Below, in pieces: positions 29,388 to 39,845 of a stretch of DNA of 64,000 nucleotides. Source of the DNA: Haloferula sp. BvORR071 (GTDB lineage: Bacteria > Verrucomicrobiota > Verrucomicrobiia > Verrucomicrobiales > Akkermansiaceae). Positions within the stretch are counted from its first letter, which is position 1. Each line of letters begins with the position of its first letter. Where the stretch lies: contig NZ_BATP01000016.1 in NCBI RefSeq assembly GCF_000739615.1, positions 1 through 64,000 of the forward strand, written 5' to 3'. Under the pieces are notes generated by a model, which worked only from the letters and a program-made list of their open reading frames with translations, made no database searches and was not told where the DNA came from. The translations under genes were made by a program, and so were the position numbers.

Positions 29388-30980
29388 ATGAAGCACCATC
29401 TTTGCTTCGGGCGTAGCTGCGAAACAGGCGTCCATCGAAATTGGTGCCGGGTCTGCGGGAGCCTGATTCTTCCAATGATCTTCTTGGAGGGCCTTTCAGC
29501 CGCCCCTCGGGTAAGTCCGGATGCATCCAAAGGGACGCCGGAAGTGGGCCACGAGGTGAGTTCGGCTGACGAGTTCCGATATGGAGAACTCACCCGGAGA
29601 ATCTTCAGTCTATCGCAACCTCGCCCCCGCGCTAATCCCAGCGGCAATCTCGAGGCACTCTTGAAGGCCCGCGAGGCGATGATCGCCCTGCCCGGACATG
29701 CGGCGTATCTGAAGAATGAGATCGAGCGGGCCCTACGGAACGAGATCGACGGCAAACAGCCTGACTTCATGCACGAGCGACGCGTCACCTTCGCGGTCCT
29801 GGGCGAACTGCGTTCTCCCGACTGTGTCGCATTGCTGGGGAAGTATCTCGAAGATCAGCGCGATCCATGGAAGGATGTCCCGCGAGGAGAGTGGCCTCGT
29901 TCGGCCCCCAACCGAACCTACGCGCAGGAAGCCTTGGAGAAGATGGAGATCGAGGGAATCTACCCGCCGAGGACCGGGCTCCCTTGGGAGCAATCAGCGC
30001 GCGCCGATCTGTGGAAAATCTGGATGGCACAAGTGAGATCCGGCGTCCGGACCTACCGGTTCAAGGGTGGTCATGAGGACTATGGCATCGACGGTCCAGT
30101 TGACGCGGAACGGATTCCGCCACTGGAGATAAGCCAGCCATTTTTGCCAGCACCCCATCCGGACGAGGTCGCGTGGATCGAGAAGCGGCAGTTGGAGAAG
30201 GCAGTTGAAGACTGGCGGGAGTTTGTGAAGGACACGGCGCGGAATCCGACCCGGCAAGCGGTCATGAAACTCGCGCGAGGTTTCTACGACAAGAGGCTGG
30301 AAAAAGAGCTGCTGGAAGAACTCTGGGCTGAATCCAGCGACGCATTTCGCGCCATCCCAAATCACGCTGACTTCGTCGAAGCCGAGATCCGGAGCGTATT
30401 TGAAGCCGAGATGATCGCAGCAGCCGAGTTCCACACCTTGGGAACCATCGGTGGGCGCGAGCTAAACCCATCAGGAATGTATAGCATGCGCAGCCGCCTC
30501 AATGATGTGCTGGCTTCACAGCACACTCCGGACTGCGTCAGGATGGTTTGTAAGTTCCTGGATGATGACCGCAATCCTTGGGGCTATAAGGAGAAGACTC
30601 GCGATACGAATATTGAACTGTTGCCACCATTCTCGATGTGGGCAGGAAACGCACTCGCCTGCATGCTTGTGGAGCCCTTGCCCCCGACAACGGAGCGAGT
30701 GAAGGGAGATCAAAAGCTTTGGTTGCGGAACTGGAGGAAGTGGCGCGATCAGCTCAAAAGCGGCGTGCGGACCTATCATTTCAAAGGGGAGACGCAGCGG
30801 TATGATCTGAATGGGCCGGTGTCGCCTTTTGTTGCTGTGCTTCCTCCATCAGTGCCGGATTCATGGAAGCCCACGGGATGGTGGATTGCTTTGGCCGGGG
30901 TGGAGCTTGGGGCAGTGCTGGCGTTGGTGGGCCTGAAGAGGCGGAAGCGGATTTTGGGAGAAGAGAGTCCTCGCGTCTGA
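29388..30980 (+). CDS. Membrane protein with an internal duplication
   Basis: The 530-residue product has a probable N-terminal signal (SLILPMIFLEGLSAAPR), two related halves (about residues 75-245 and 310-490) and a C-terminal transmembrane helix (ALAGVELGAVLALVGL) followed by KRRKR. The halves share RSPDCVALLGKYLEDQRDPW against HTPDCVRMVCKFLDDDRNPW, and end in GVRTYRFKG against GVRTYHFKG. The C-terminal helix plus basic tail would leave most of the protein in the periplasm, anchored to the inner membrane. I do not recognise the family. The ATG at 29388 is chosen because the signal-like segment follows; upstream in-frame sequence to 29250 looks non-coding. Confidence 0.7.
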   Translation: MKHHLCFGRSCETGVHRNWCRVCGSLILPMIFLEGLSAAPRVSPDASKGTPEVGHEVSSADEFRYGELTRRIFSLSQPRPRANPSGNLEALLKAREAMIALPGHAAYLKNEIERALRNEIDGKQPDFMHERRVTFAVLGELRSPDCVALLGKYLEDQRDPWKDVPRGEWPRSAPNRTYAQEALEKMEIEGIYPPRTGLPWEQSARADLWKIWMAQVRSGVRTYRFKGGHEDYGIDGPVDAERIPPLEISQPFLPAPHPDEVAWIEKRQLEKAVEDWREFVKDTARNPTRQAVMKLARGFYDKRLEKELLEELWAESSDAFRAIPNHADFVEAEIRSVFEAEMIAAAEFHTLGTIGGRELNPSGMYSMRSRLNDVLASQHTPDCVRMVCKFLDDDRNPWGYKEKTRDTNIELLPPFSMWAGNALACMLVEPLPPTTERVKGDQKLWLRNWRKWRDQLKSGVRTYHFKGETQRYDLNGPVSPFVAVLPPSVPDSWKPTGWWIALAGVELGAVLALVGLKRRKRILGEESPRV

Positions 30981-31064
30981 AAGAAGCGTCTCCGAGACAT
31001 GACGCACGGAGAGCGACATTCCATGAGCTTGGGACGAAGCTCCACAAGTGCGGGGATTCACCCA

Positions 31065-31089
31065 GCCGGAATGGCTGCACCATTCCGGC
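31065..31089. terminator. Hairpin between convergent genes
   Basis: A perfect 9-bp stem, GCCGGAATG-GCTGCAC-CATTCCGGC, sits in the 190-bp gap between the duplicated membrane protein gene and the 3' end of putA. It has no T-run on either side but is the only strong structure in the gap, so it may end transcription from both directions. Confidence 0.5.
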
Positions 31090-31170
31090 ACGATGGGAGT
31101 GCCTCGCCCCGGTGAGCCCGGATTCTCCCCCCAGATCACCCAAGCTCTGGCCCGGGACGAAGCAGATGAA

Positions 31171-34100
31171 CTATCGCAAGTCCTCCGGGCGGGGCAATAC
31201 CGATCCATGGCGATGGCGAGTTTCGGAGATTGCTTGTTCGCGGAGGAAGGCTGGAAGTTCGATCTTTCCAGACCATACAGGAGCGTGGCTGACCATGCGG
31301 ACTCCGGCGTCAATCGCCGCTGCTGCAAGCTCTGGATCGCAGCCAATGGTGCGAAGCACGCCGTAGCTGGAGGTGGCGAGGCGACGATTCAGAGTATCGG
31401 CGCTTTCGTGCCAGAGCGGGATACAGGGTAAGGAAAATTCGCGACCGGGAGTCAGTGAGAGCTCGGGCTTCACACCAGCAGCGGTGGCAGCAAGGAGCAA
31501 CCGGGCGATGTCGCTTTCCTGCACGGACTCGGTCGCGCGGATCAGGCAGCGGTCGAAGGGGCGATAGCGGAAGAGGTTCGTCTCGCAATCGAGCGCGGAA
31601 GGATCGTGGCCGATGCCGAACTCGTGGGCCATCCACCAGGCATCGCTGCCCGCGGCGGCGGAGAGTGTGTCCGCGGAGTCCGGTGCGAGGGCGAGGAGTG
31701 ACTTGAGAAGGGCTGCGACTTCCGGCGAGAGAGGCGCGCTGAGTTGCGGTGGAGCGGCATTTCGCCAGATGGCGAATTGGGCAACGTAGTTCGGACCGCC
31801 GGCCTTCGCCCCGGGGCCGAAGCAAGAGCGCTTCCAGCCGCCGAAGGGCTGGCGCTGGACGATGGCACCCGTGATGGGACGATTGATGTAGGCATTGCCG
31901 ACTTCGACGCGTTCGCGCCATTCATCGACCTCGGCGGGATCGAGCGAATGGATGCCGCCGGTGAGGCCGAAGTCGGAATCGTTCTGGATCCGGATCGCGT
32001 GATCGAGGTTCTCCGCGCGGACGAGACCGAGGACGGGGCCAAAGCACTCGGTGCGGCGGAACCAACTCTCCGGGGTGATGCCGAGCTTGATGCCGGGCGA
32101 CCAGAGGCAGGGATTGCCATTGAGCATGGCGGGTTCGAGCAGCCATTCCTCGCCGGAATCGAGGGTGGTCTGGGCGCGGGCGAGGGCTTCGCCGGGCTCG
32201 CTGATGACGGGAGTAGCGATCGAGTCGAATTCCCAGGAGGAACCGGCCTTGAGCGAAGCGGCGGCATCGCGGAGGCGGCGGCGGAAGCCGGGGTCATCGT
32301 AGAGTTCGGCTTCAACGATGGCGAGGGAAGCGGCGGAACACTTCTGGCCGGAGTGGCCGAAGGCGCTCTTCACTAGATCCTTCACCGCGAGGTCGGGATC
32401 GGCGGCGGCGGTGATGACGAGGGCGTTCTTGCCGGAGGTCTCCGCGAAGAGCTTCAGTTCCGGCTTCCAAGAGAGGAACATGCGCGCAGTCTCATAAGCA
32501 CCGGTGAGGATGACCGCGCCGATACGGGAATCGGTGACCAGCGAGCGGCCGATTTCATTGTCCGGGCAGGGCAGGAATTGCAGGACTTCGCGCGGCACGC
32601 CACCATCCCAGAGGGCATTCACCATGACCCATGCGGTGAGCACGGTTTCCGGTGCGGGCTTGAGGATCACGGTGTTCCCCGCGACGAGGGCGGCGAGAAT
32701 GCCGCCGCAAGGGATGGCGTAGGGGAAATTCCAGGGAGGGGTAACCAGCACGGTGCCGAGCGGCTCATAACTGAGGCCATCCTCCGCATTCGGCGCGGTC
32801 ATACTGCGCGCATAGTAATCGGCGAAGTCGATGGCCTCGCTGAGCTCGGCATCGGCTTCCATCACCGACTTGCCGGCGTCCATGACCATGGTGGCGATGG
32901 CTTCACCGCGCTGGGCGGCGATGGCGGCGGCGACCTCGCAGAGGATCCGGGCGCGACCCTGGACCCCGAGGGATTGCCAAGGGGCGCGAGCCTTCACGGC
33001 GATTTCCAGGGCGCGCTCGATCTCGGCAGGCCCCGCCAAGGCGTGGCGATAGGCCGAGATGCCGGGGCGCGAGGGATCGGCGGCATCGACTTCGGAGCAG
33101 CCATTGCTGAACTCGCCGCCGATCTGCAGCGGCACGAAGGTCGAGGTGGCCATGCGGCGCGTCTTCACGTGATCCCGGACCCAGGAGACGTTTTGCGGCA
33201 GCGACCAATCGGTATCGGCTTCGTTGTGGAAAGCTTGATCGAGGGAATGCGCGGAGCGCTTTTCCTGACTGCGGTCTTGGATGCGCTTCGGACCAGCGGG
33301 TGTGCTGTCGATGGCCGCGCAGGCATTCAGGAAGCGCTCCTTCTGACGGCCCCAGGCATCATCACCGGGACGCATGCCGAAGAGATCGTGAAGGAAGTTC
33401 TCGGGCGAGGTATTCTCATCGAGACGACGGACGAGGTAGGCGATGGCGCTGTGGAAGTCCTCGCGCTTCACCACCGGGGCATAGAGCAGCAGGCCCTGGG
33501 CAGCATCGCGGACCGTGCGGGCCTGGTGGTTGGCCATCCCTTCGAGCATCTCGAACTCGACGCTGTCTTCCACACCTTCGCGGGCGCGGAGCAAGAGGCC
33601 GTAGGCGATGTCGAAGAGATTGTGGCTGGCGACGCCGAGGCGCACGGCCTTTGCGTTCTCCGGCTTGCAGCCTTCATGGAGCATACGCTTGAAGTTAGCA
33701 TCCACCGCGACCTTCGAATCGTAGGGGGCGAGCGGCCAATCGTGGATCTCGGCGTCCACCTTCTCCATCGCGAGGTTCGCGCCCTTGACGATCCGGATCT
33801 TGATGCCGGCCTTGCCCGCATCCACCCGCTTGAGCGCCCAGGCATTCAGCTCCTTTTGCACCGGCCAAGCGTCGGGAAGGTAGGCCTGGAGGACGATGCC
33901 CGCTTCAAGACCATGGAACTCCGGCTCATCTAGTACTTCGCGGAAGGCTGCGCAGGTCAGGCGCAAGTCGCGGTATTCCTCCATGTCGAGGTTCACGAAC
34001 TTGTAACCGCCGTCTGCGCGCCGATGCTGCATGGCGGCGCGGTAGAGCAGGCGCAAGCGGGCCTTGATCTCAGTGAGGGTTTCCTCCAGTGCCACGAGGT

Positions 34101-34707
34101 GGATCTGGCTGAAGATCGCCGAGATTTTCACCGAGATGTAGTCGGTATCGGGATCGGCGAGTCGGGCGAGATTCGACTCCAGGCGGTGGTTCGCTTCCTC
34201 CTCACCGAGCACGGCCTCGCCGAGTTGGTTGAGGTTCATGCGCATGCCGGCGCGGCGGCGGCGCTGAAGGTGGCGACGGAGCTTGTTCTCCTCCGCGGGC
34301 AGGATCACCGAAGAGCTCTCCTGGCGCATCTTCTCAGCCACCAGTGGCATCACGACTTCCGGTGCCGCGGCGGAGGCCATCTCGCCAGCGCGCATGGCCA
34401 CACGGGCGGGGAGCGGCAGATACTCCGGCACACCATAGTCATCGATGAGGTCGCGGAAGCGCTTTGCCTCGCGCGATGGCGTGGGTGGGCGGAAAACTTG
34501 GTCGGCCATCGCGAAAGTGAAGGCCTTGCCCGCGGCGTCGTGCATCATCGCGGCCATTTGCTTGGCTTGCATGCGCTCGCCCCACTTCAGCCCGCGGGTT
34601 GCTTCCTCCAGCAACTCAGCCGCCAGATCGATCGCCAGTTCCGGCAGCTCAGCGTCGGAAGGTCGAAATTGGCGGCACTGATCGATGAGGTCCCGGACGC
34701 GAGTCAT
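31171..34707 (-). CDS. putA: Bifunctional proline dehydrogenase / P5C dehydrogenase
   Basis: This 1178-residue enzyme oxidises proline to glutamate in two steps. The N-terminal helical domain is followed by the FAD-dependent PRODH barrel (about 130-470, with YISVKISAIFSQIH, GIKIRIVKGAN and VASHNLFDIAYG), then the NAD-dependent P5C dehydrogenase (about 520-1010, with TPPWNFPYAIPCGG, FAETSGKNA and catalytic Cys790 in SGQKCSAAS), and a C-terminal domain of about 150 residues typical of long PutA proteins that seal the substrate tunnel. No DNA-binding domain precedes residue 60, so it should not autoregulate as E. coli PutA does. The ATG at 34707 is preferred. It is a monocistronic unit, divergent from the cytochrome-type gene at 34975. 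Confidence 0.96.
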   Translation of the reverse strand: MTRVRDLIDQCRQFRPSDAELPELAIDLAAELLEEATRGLKWGERMQAKQMAAMMHDAAGKAFTFAMADQVFRPPTPSREAKRFRDLIDDYGVPEYLPLPARVAMRAGEMASAAAPEVVMPLVAEKMRQESSSVILPAEENKLRRHLQRRRRAGMRMNLNQLGEAVLGEEEANHRLESNLARLADPDTDYISVKISAIFSQIHLVALEETLTEIKARLRLLYRAAMQHRRADGGYKFVNLDMEEYRDLRLTCAAFREVLDEPEFHGLEAGIVLQAYLPDAWPVQKELNAWALKRVDAGKAGIKIRIVKGANLAMEKVDAEIHDWPLAPYDSKVAVDANFKRMLHEGCKPENAKAVRLGVASHNLFDIAYGLLLRAREGVEDSVEFEMLEGMANHQARTVRDAAQGLLLYAPVVKREDFHSAIAYLVRRLDENTSPENFLHDLFGMRPGDDAWGRQKERFLNACAAIDSTPAGPKRIQDRSQEKRSAHSLDQAFHNEADTDWSLPQNVSWVRDHVKTRRMATSTFVPLQIGGEFSNGCSEVDAADPSRPGISAYRHALAGPAEIERALEIAVKARAPWQSLGVQGRARILCEVAAAIAAQRGEAIATMVMDAGKSVMEADAELSEAIDFADYYARSMTAPNAEDGLSYEPLGTVLVTPPWNFPYAIPCGGILAALVAGNTVILKPAPETVLTAWVMVNALWDGGVPREVLQFLPCPDNEIGRSLVTDSRIGAVILTGAYETARMFLSWKPELKLFAETSGKNALVITAAADPDLAVKDLVKSAFGHSGQKCSAASLAIVEAELYDDPGFRRRLRDAAASLKAGSSWEFDSIATPVISEPGEALARAQTTLDSGEEWLLEPAMLNGNPCLWSPGIKLGITPESWFRRTECFGPVLGLVRAENLDHAIRIQNDSDFGLTGGIHSLDPAEVDEWRERVEVGNAYINRPITGAIVQRQPFGGWKRSCFGPGAKAGGPNYVAQFAIWRNAAPPQLSAPLSPEVAALLKSLLALAPDSADTLSAAAGSDAWWMAHEFGIGHDPSALDCETNLFRYRPFDRCLIRATESVQESDIARLLLAATAAGVKPELSLTPGREFSLPCIPLWHESADTLNRRLATSSYGVLRTIGCDPELAAAAIDAGVRMVSHAPVWSGKIELPAFLREQAISETRHRHGSVLPRPEDLR

Positions 34708-34936
34708 ACTAGTCACTTTAACCCACGCGTCTTGACCGGAACTGCCATGAGTGCCGAGACAGGGGGCCAATTTGGGATGAAGTGCCGAGTGATCGGTGCG
34801 CGGTGATCAGTGGAAGAATTTGAGACTTGAGCGGGGGTAATTGCGCGATTTTCAAACGCGATTTAGGCGTCAATAAGCTGGGGAACTGGGACAATTGAGA
34901 GGTAGTCCGAATGGCAGTTCCGTGGAATATTCCTCC

Positions 34937-34965
34937 GTGGTCCACGTAAGTGGGGACCGCTTTTT
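34937..34965 (+). promoter_or_regulatory. Terminator-like hairpin in the 5' leader
   Basis: GTGGTCCAC-GTAA-GTGGGGACCGC folds into a 7-bp stem plus two pairs beyond a bulge, and is followed at once by TTTTT, ten bases before the ATG at 34975. The upstream neighbour (putA) points the other way, so the only transcript this could stop is the leader of the downstream gene itself. A 10-bp palindrome, GGAATATTCC, lies just before it (34924-34933). Confidence 0.4.
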
Positions 34966-34974
34966 CCCGTCACG

Positions 34975-37900
34975 ATGCGTCTTGCCCTGATCCAAACTGC
35001 CTGGCTGCTCGCTCCGGCTGCGATTGCCGCTGAAGCGCCGCTGTCCTTCAACGAATCGATTCAGCCCCTGCTCTCCGACGCGTGCTATCACTGCCACGGA
35101 CCGGACAGCGGGACGCGTGAACCGAGGACGATCCTTTGCGGCTTGATCGGAAGGACTATGCCTTCAGGCCGCGCAAGGATGGCAAGGCGCTGCTGGTGCC
35201 GGGCAAGCCGGAGGAGTCCGCGCTGATCAAGATCATCCACGAGACCGATCCGGAGAAGCGCATGCCGCCGCCAAAGGCGCACCGCCAGCTCAAGCCGGAA
35301 GAGGTCGCGCTGCTGGAACGCTGGGTGAAGGAAGGTGCGAAATATGAAGAGCACTGGTCCTTCATCGCGCCGGTGAAGAAGGTAACGCCTGAGATCGCGG
35401 GCGATACCTGGTCGCGCAATGGGATCGATAAGATCGTCCTAGCGAAGCTGAAGGAGAAGGGGCTCTCTCCTGCCCCGGCGGAAGATCCGCACACGCTGAT
35501 CCGCCGCGTGGCGCTGGATGTGACCGGCTTGCTGCCGGATCCCGCGGATGTGGAAGCTTTTGCCGCGAACCCGAGTGATGCGGCATATGAGGCCTACATC
35601 GACAAGCTGCTGGCCTCGCCGCGCTACGCGGAGCACCGCGCGCGCTACTGGCTGGACTACGTGCGCTACTCGGACACGCACGGGCTGCACTTCGACAATC
35701 TGCGCTCGATCTGGCCTTACCGTGACTACCTGATCCGCTCCTTCCAGAACAACAAGCCCTTCGATCGTTTCCTGACCGAGCAGCTTGCGGGTGATCTACT
35801 GCCGGCGGCGAACATTGATGAGATGGTGGCGACGGGCTATATCCGCGCGAATGTCTCGACCAACGAGGGCGGGACGATTCCGGAGGAAGTGCAGGTCAAC
35901 AATACGCGTGACCGCACGGAGGCCTTCGGTGCGGCATTCCTGGGACTCACGGTGGGCTGCTCGGCTTGCCATGACCACAAGTTCGACCCTACATCACAGA
36001 AGGATTTCTACAGTCTCTCCGCGTTCTTCAACAACACCGCGGAGAAATCCTGGGACGAGAACGTCCAGGATCCGCAGCCGGTGCTGAGAATCCCGGCAGC
36101 AGACAAGCTGCCCGAACTGGAGAAGGCGATCGCGGCGCGGCATGAGCCGGCGGCGAAATACGAAGAACTCAACAATCACGCCGAGGCCGACTTCCGCCAG
36201 GCCGTGGCCAGCGGACTGAAGGCGACCCCGGTCTCCACCGACGATTTAAAGGTCCGCCTGCGTTTCGACGAGGGCCAAGGCGACGTGGTGAAGAACAGCG
36301 CGCCAGGGGCAGATCCTGCCAGCTACAAGGTGGAAACCAATCCGCTGGTGTGGGGCGAGGACGCCTGGTTGTGGCCATCGATGCGGATGGACATCGCCAG
36401 CCGACTTGCCTTGCCGGAGGAGGGCGACTTCGAGTCCGATCAGCCGTTCAGCGCTTCCTTCTGGACGATGGCGCGACTGAAGACCGCGAACATTGACACC
36501 GGCACGGGCTCAATGCTTTCGCGCATGGGCGATAGCTCGCGCAACTCAAACCGCGGCTGGGATCTTTTCTACGAGGGCGGGAAGTTCATTTTCCACATGG
36601 TCCACCAGTGGCCGCAGAATGCGATCCGGGTGGAGAGCGCCCCCTTCGCGCGCGGTGAGTGGAAGCACGTGGGATTTACCTATGATGGTTCCGCGAAGGC
36701 AGCGGGCGTGAAGCTCTACGTGGATGGCCGCGAGGTGCCGCTGAAGGTGACGAACGACACGCTGCAGCCGGGCCAAACGATCCGCACGGATGTGCCGCTG
36801 CACGTCGGCCGGCGCGAGGACACGCAGCCGCTGCGTGAGACGCGGTATCAGGACCTGCGGCTCTATACCCGGACGCTGTCTCCCGAGGAATTCGCGCGCC
36901 TGCCTTATGAGGATGTGGCATCGGAGATTCTGGCGAAGCAGCCCGATCCGGCGAAGTGGTCGCAGGATGAGCGCTTTGTGGTCCTCAATCGCTGGTTCTT
37001 GGGCAGCGTGAATCAGGAAGCGGCGCGTCTGCGCGGTGAACTAGCCCAGGCGGATGCCGCGATCAACGAGATCACCAAGGGCGGCACGCCGACCTTGATC
37101 GCGCGTGAAAAGGCGACACCGGCGACGGCATCGGTCCTGAACCGCGGTGTCTATAGTGCGCGCAAGGAGCGGGTATATGCGCGGACGCCAGAATTCCTGC
37201 CGCCGATGGCTGCCGGGGAGACGCATGACCGCTTGGGACTTGCCCGCTGGCTCTTGCAGGCGGATCAACCACTGCTGGGCCGGGTGACGGTGAACCGGAT
37301 GTGGCAGGAGATCTTCGGCACCGGCATTGTGGAAACGACCGATGACTTCGGGATCATGGGGATGCGGCCGAGCAATCAGGATTTGCTGGACTGGCTGGCG
37401 ATCGAGTTCCGCGAGACCGGCTGGGACATGCGGAAGATGTACAAGCTGATGCTGATGTCCGCCGCCTATCGCCAAAGCAATGCGGCGACGCCGGACAAGA
37501 TAGCGAAGGACGACAAGAACCGGCTGCTCTCACGCGGACCGCGCTTCCGCATGGATGCCGAGGTGCTGCGCGACAGCGCCTTGCAAGCCGCTGGATTGCT
37601 AGTCGAGAAAACCGGTGGGCCGCCGGTGAAGCCGTATCAGCCGCCCGGCGTGTGGGAAGCGGTGTCGATGCCGGAGTCGAACACCAAGGCTTACACCGCC
37701 GACACCGGGGAGAACCTGTATCGGCGCTCGATGTATTCCTTCTGGAAGCGCTTCGCTCCCCCGCCCTCGCTGGAGACCTTCGACGCGCAGGCGCGTGAAG
37801 TAGTTTGCACGCGTCGGGCACGGACGAATACGCCGCTGCAGGCGCTGGTGACGATGAATGACCCGCAGTTCGTGGAGGCGGCAAGAAAGCTGGCGGAGCG

Positions 37901-38171
37901 GGCGATCAAAGCCGCGCCGGATGATGCGGCTCGGATCCAGTTCATGGCGGAGGCGACGATTTCGCGGAAGTTGTCCGAGAAGGAAGTGCCCGCCTTTGCG
38001 AAGAGCCTCGAGAAGTTCCGCAGTTACTTCACAAGCAAAGCGGATGATGCCGCGGCACTGCTTACCACCGGTGATTCGCCCGCCGATGCTTCCATTCCTG
38101 CCGCGGAGACCGCGACTTGGACGATGGTGGCGAACCAATTCCTGAACCTCGACGAGTACGTCAACAAATGA
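34975..38171 (+). pseudogene. Diheme PSCyt1/DUF1549/DUF1553 protein, frameshifted near the start
   Basis: The reading frame begins with a Sec signal (MRLALIQTAWLLAPAAIAAE) and a PSCyt1 heme site (CYHCH, about residue 42). After GTREP, at about 35122-35130, it leaves frame and would stop early; the family sequence resumes one base off as PLRLDRKDYAFRPR and stays open for another ~1000 residues. The loss of one base (CCGAAGGAC read as CCGAGGAC) explains it exactly. The rest holds DUF1549 with a second heme motif (GCSACHDHKFDP), a LamG-like insert (about 460-580) and DUF1553 (NRMWQEIFGTGIVETTDDFG). Intact members are exported c-type cytochrome-like proteins of unknown reaction. It overlaps the DUF1501 gene by 4 bp. 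It may be a true pseudogene, a programmed shift or a sequencing error. Confidence 0.85.
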
Positions 38172-39688
38172 AGCCTTTCCATCCATGCTCCGATTTTTCG
38201 GGCGAAGGACCCTCGGTTCTCGATCTTCCGGTGCCACATGCTGTGAAGCAGCGCTGGCTGGAGCTTGCCACGCGGCGCCAGTTTTTCGGCCGCTCGGGCA
38301 AAGCTTTGGCTTGGGCAGGCTTGGCCAAGCTGATGGGTAGCGGCCAAGCGCTGGCGTCGGGCGGTGAGCCCAGCGTGATGCTGCCGAACTTCGCGCCGAA
38401 GGCGAAGCGGGCGATCTACCTGTTCATGGCGGGCGCGCCGTCGCAGTTCGAGACTTGGGATTACAAGCCGGAGCTGGTGAAGCGCTTCGACCAGGATCTG
38501 CCGGAGTCGGTGCGCGGCGGGCAGGTGCTGACGGGGATGACGGCGTCGCAGTCGCGTTTCCCGATTGCGCCGAGTGTCTTCAATTTCCAGCAGCATGGTC
38601 AGGCTGGGCATTGGTGCAGTGAACTCTTCCCGCACACGGCGAAGGTTTCGGATGAGTTCGCGGTGCTGAAATCGCTGCATACGGAAGCGATCAACCACGA
38701 GCCGGCGATCCTGCTGGCGACCTCCGGCAACATGATCCAAGGCAAGCCTTCGATAGGAGCGTGGCTGTCCTACGGCCTTGGCTCGATGAACGAGGACCTG
38801 CCGACCTTTGTGGTGCTGACCTCGAAGCTGCCGCTGACGGTGAATATCCAGGCGCTGTCGTCGCGGCTCTGGTCTTCCGGCTTCCTCTCGCCAGAGCACG
38901 CGGGCGTGGCCTTGCGCTCCGGTGGTGATCCGGTGATTCACCTTTCGAATCCGAAGGGTGTGAGCCGTGAGTTGCGCCGCGCGATGATCGATGGCGTGAA
39001 CGACATGAACCGCCAGATCGAAGAGCGTCTGGGCGATCCGGAGACCAACGTGCGGATTTCGCAATACGAGATGGCCTTCCGCATGCAGGCCTCAGTGCCG
39101 GAGCTGACCGATCTCTCCGGCGAGCCGGAGTCGGTGTGGGAAATGTATGGGCCGAAGGCCAAGGAGCCGGGCACCTATGCCTACAACTGCCTGATGGCGC
39201 GCCGCATGGCGGAGCGCGGAGTGCGTTTCACCCAGATCTTCCACCGCGGCTGGGATACCCACGGCGATCTTCCGAACCGCATGCGCATCCTTTGCGAGGA
39301 CGTCGATCGTCCGACCGCGGCGCTGATCGCCGACCTCAAGCAGCGCGGTCTGTTAGAAGACACGCTGGTAGTTTGGGGCGGCGAGTTCGGCCGCACGGTT
39401 TACTCGCAGGGCGGCTTGTCCAAGGACAACTACGGCCGCGACCACCACCCGCGCTGCTTCTCGATGTGGATGGCTGGCGGCGGCGTCAAGCCCGGTGCCA
39501 CCTATGGCGAGACCGACGAGTTCTCCTACAACATCGTGAAGGATCCGATGCACATCCGGGATCTGAATGCGACGATCCTGCATTTACTCGGCGTCGACCA
39601 CGAGAAGCTCACCTTCAAGTTCCAAGGGCTGGAGCAGAAGCTGACCGGGGTGGAACCAGCGAAGGTGGTGAAGGAGATCTTGAGCTAA
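38168..39688 (+). CDS. DUF1501 family exported protein
   Basis: The 506-residue product has a Tat-type segment ([21 protein letters not shown] at about 36-56) and the DUF1501 core, which belongs to the alkaline phosphatase/sulfatase-like fold. Family motifs include [21 protein letters not shown], a conserved Trp-Asp-Thr-His (GWDTHGD), [11 protein letters not shown] and [17 protein letters not shown], and the C terminus ends [20 protein letters not shown]. Its ATG overlaps the stop of the preceding gene (ATGA), so its translation is probably coupled to that frameshifted gene. DUF1501 and PSCyt1/DUF1549/DUF1553 genes are nearly always paired in Planctomycetes and Verrucomicrobia. The joint function is unknown. 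Confidence 0.9.
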   Translation: MKPFHPCSDFSGEGPSVLDLPVPHAVKQRWLELATRRQFFGRSGKALAWAGLAKLMGSGQALASGGEPSVMLPNFAPKAKRAIYLFMAGAPSQFETWDYKPELVKRFDQDLPESVRGGQVLTGMTASQSRFPIAPSVFNFQQHGQAGHWCSELFPHTAKVSDEFAVLKSLHTEAINHEPAILLATSGNMIQGKPSIGAWLSYGLGSMNEDLPTFVVLTSKLPLTVNIQALSSRLWSSGFLSPEHAGVALRSGGDPVIHLSNPKGVSRELRRAMIDGVNDMNRQIEERLGDPETNVRISQYEMAFRMQASVPELTDLSGEPESVWEMYGPKAKEPGTYAYNCLMARRMAERGVRFTQIFHRGWDTHGDLPNRMRILCEDVDRPTAALIADLKQRGLLEDTLVVWGGEFGRTVYSQGGLSKDNYGRDHHPRCFSMWMAGGGVKPGATYGETDEFSYNIVKDPMHIRDLNATILHLLGVDHEKLTFKFQGLEQKLTGVEPAKVVKEILS

Positions 39689-39712
39689 GCCGCGCCATTC
39701 CCACTGTCTCAA

Positions 39713-39737
39713 TGCCCCGTCATGCTACGGCGGGGCA
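39713..39737 (+). terminator. Possible terminator after the DUF1501 gene
   Basis: An imperfect hairpin, TGCCCCGT-CATGCT-ACGGCGGGGCA (one bulged C), lies 25 bp past the stop codon. It is not followed by a T-run. Confidence 0.4.
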
Positions 39738-39845
39738 ATGAGGCGGCCGATGGCGTCGATTTACGCGCTCGGTTTGGCCGGAGCGACAGAGAAGGTGCGC
39801 GTGAAAGAGCTGGCTTGCGCCGCTTAGGCCTCCCGGCATCTCTTC

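Noticed and set aside
32578-33933. 451-residue plus-strand frame inside putA
   Set aside because: It lies wholly opposite the proline and P5C dehydrogenase domains, which carry conserved catalytic motifs; it is a GC-rich shadow.
39748-39825. 25-codon frame beginning MASIYALGLAGATEK
   Set aside because: Too short, no ribosome-binding site and no recognisable family; likely chance.
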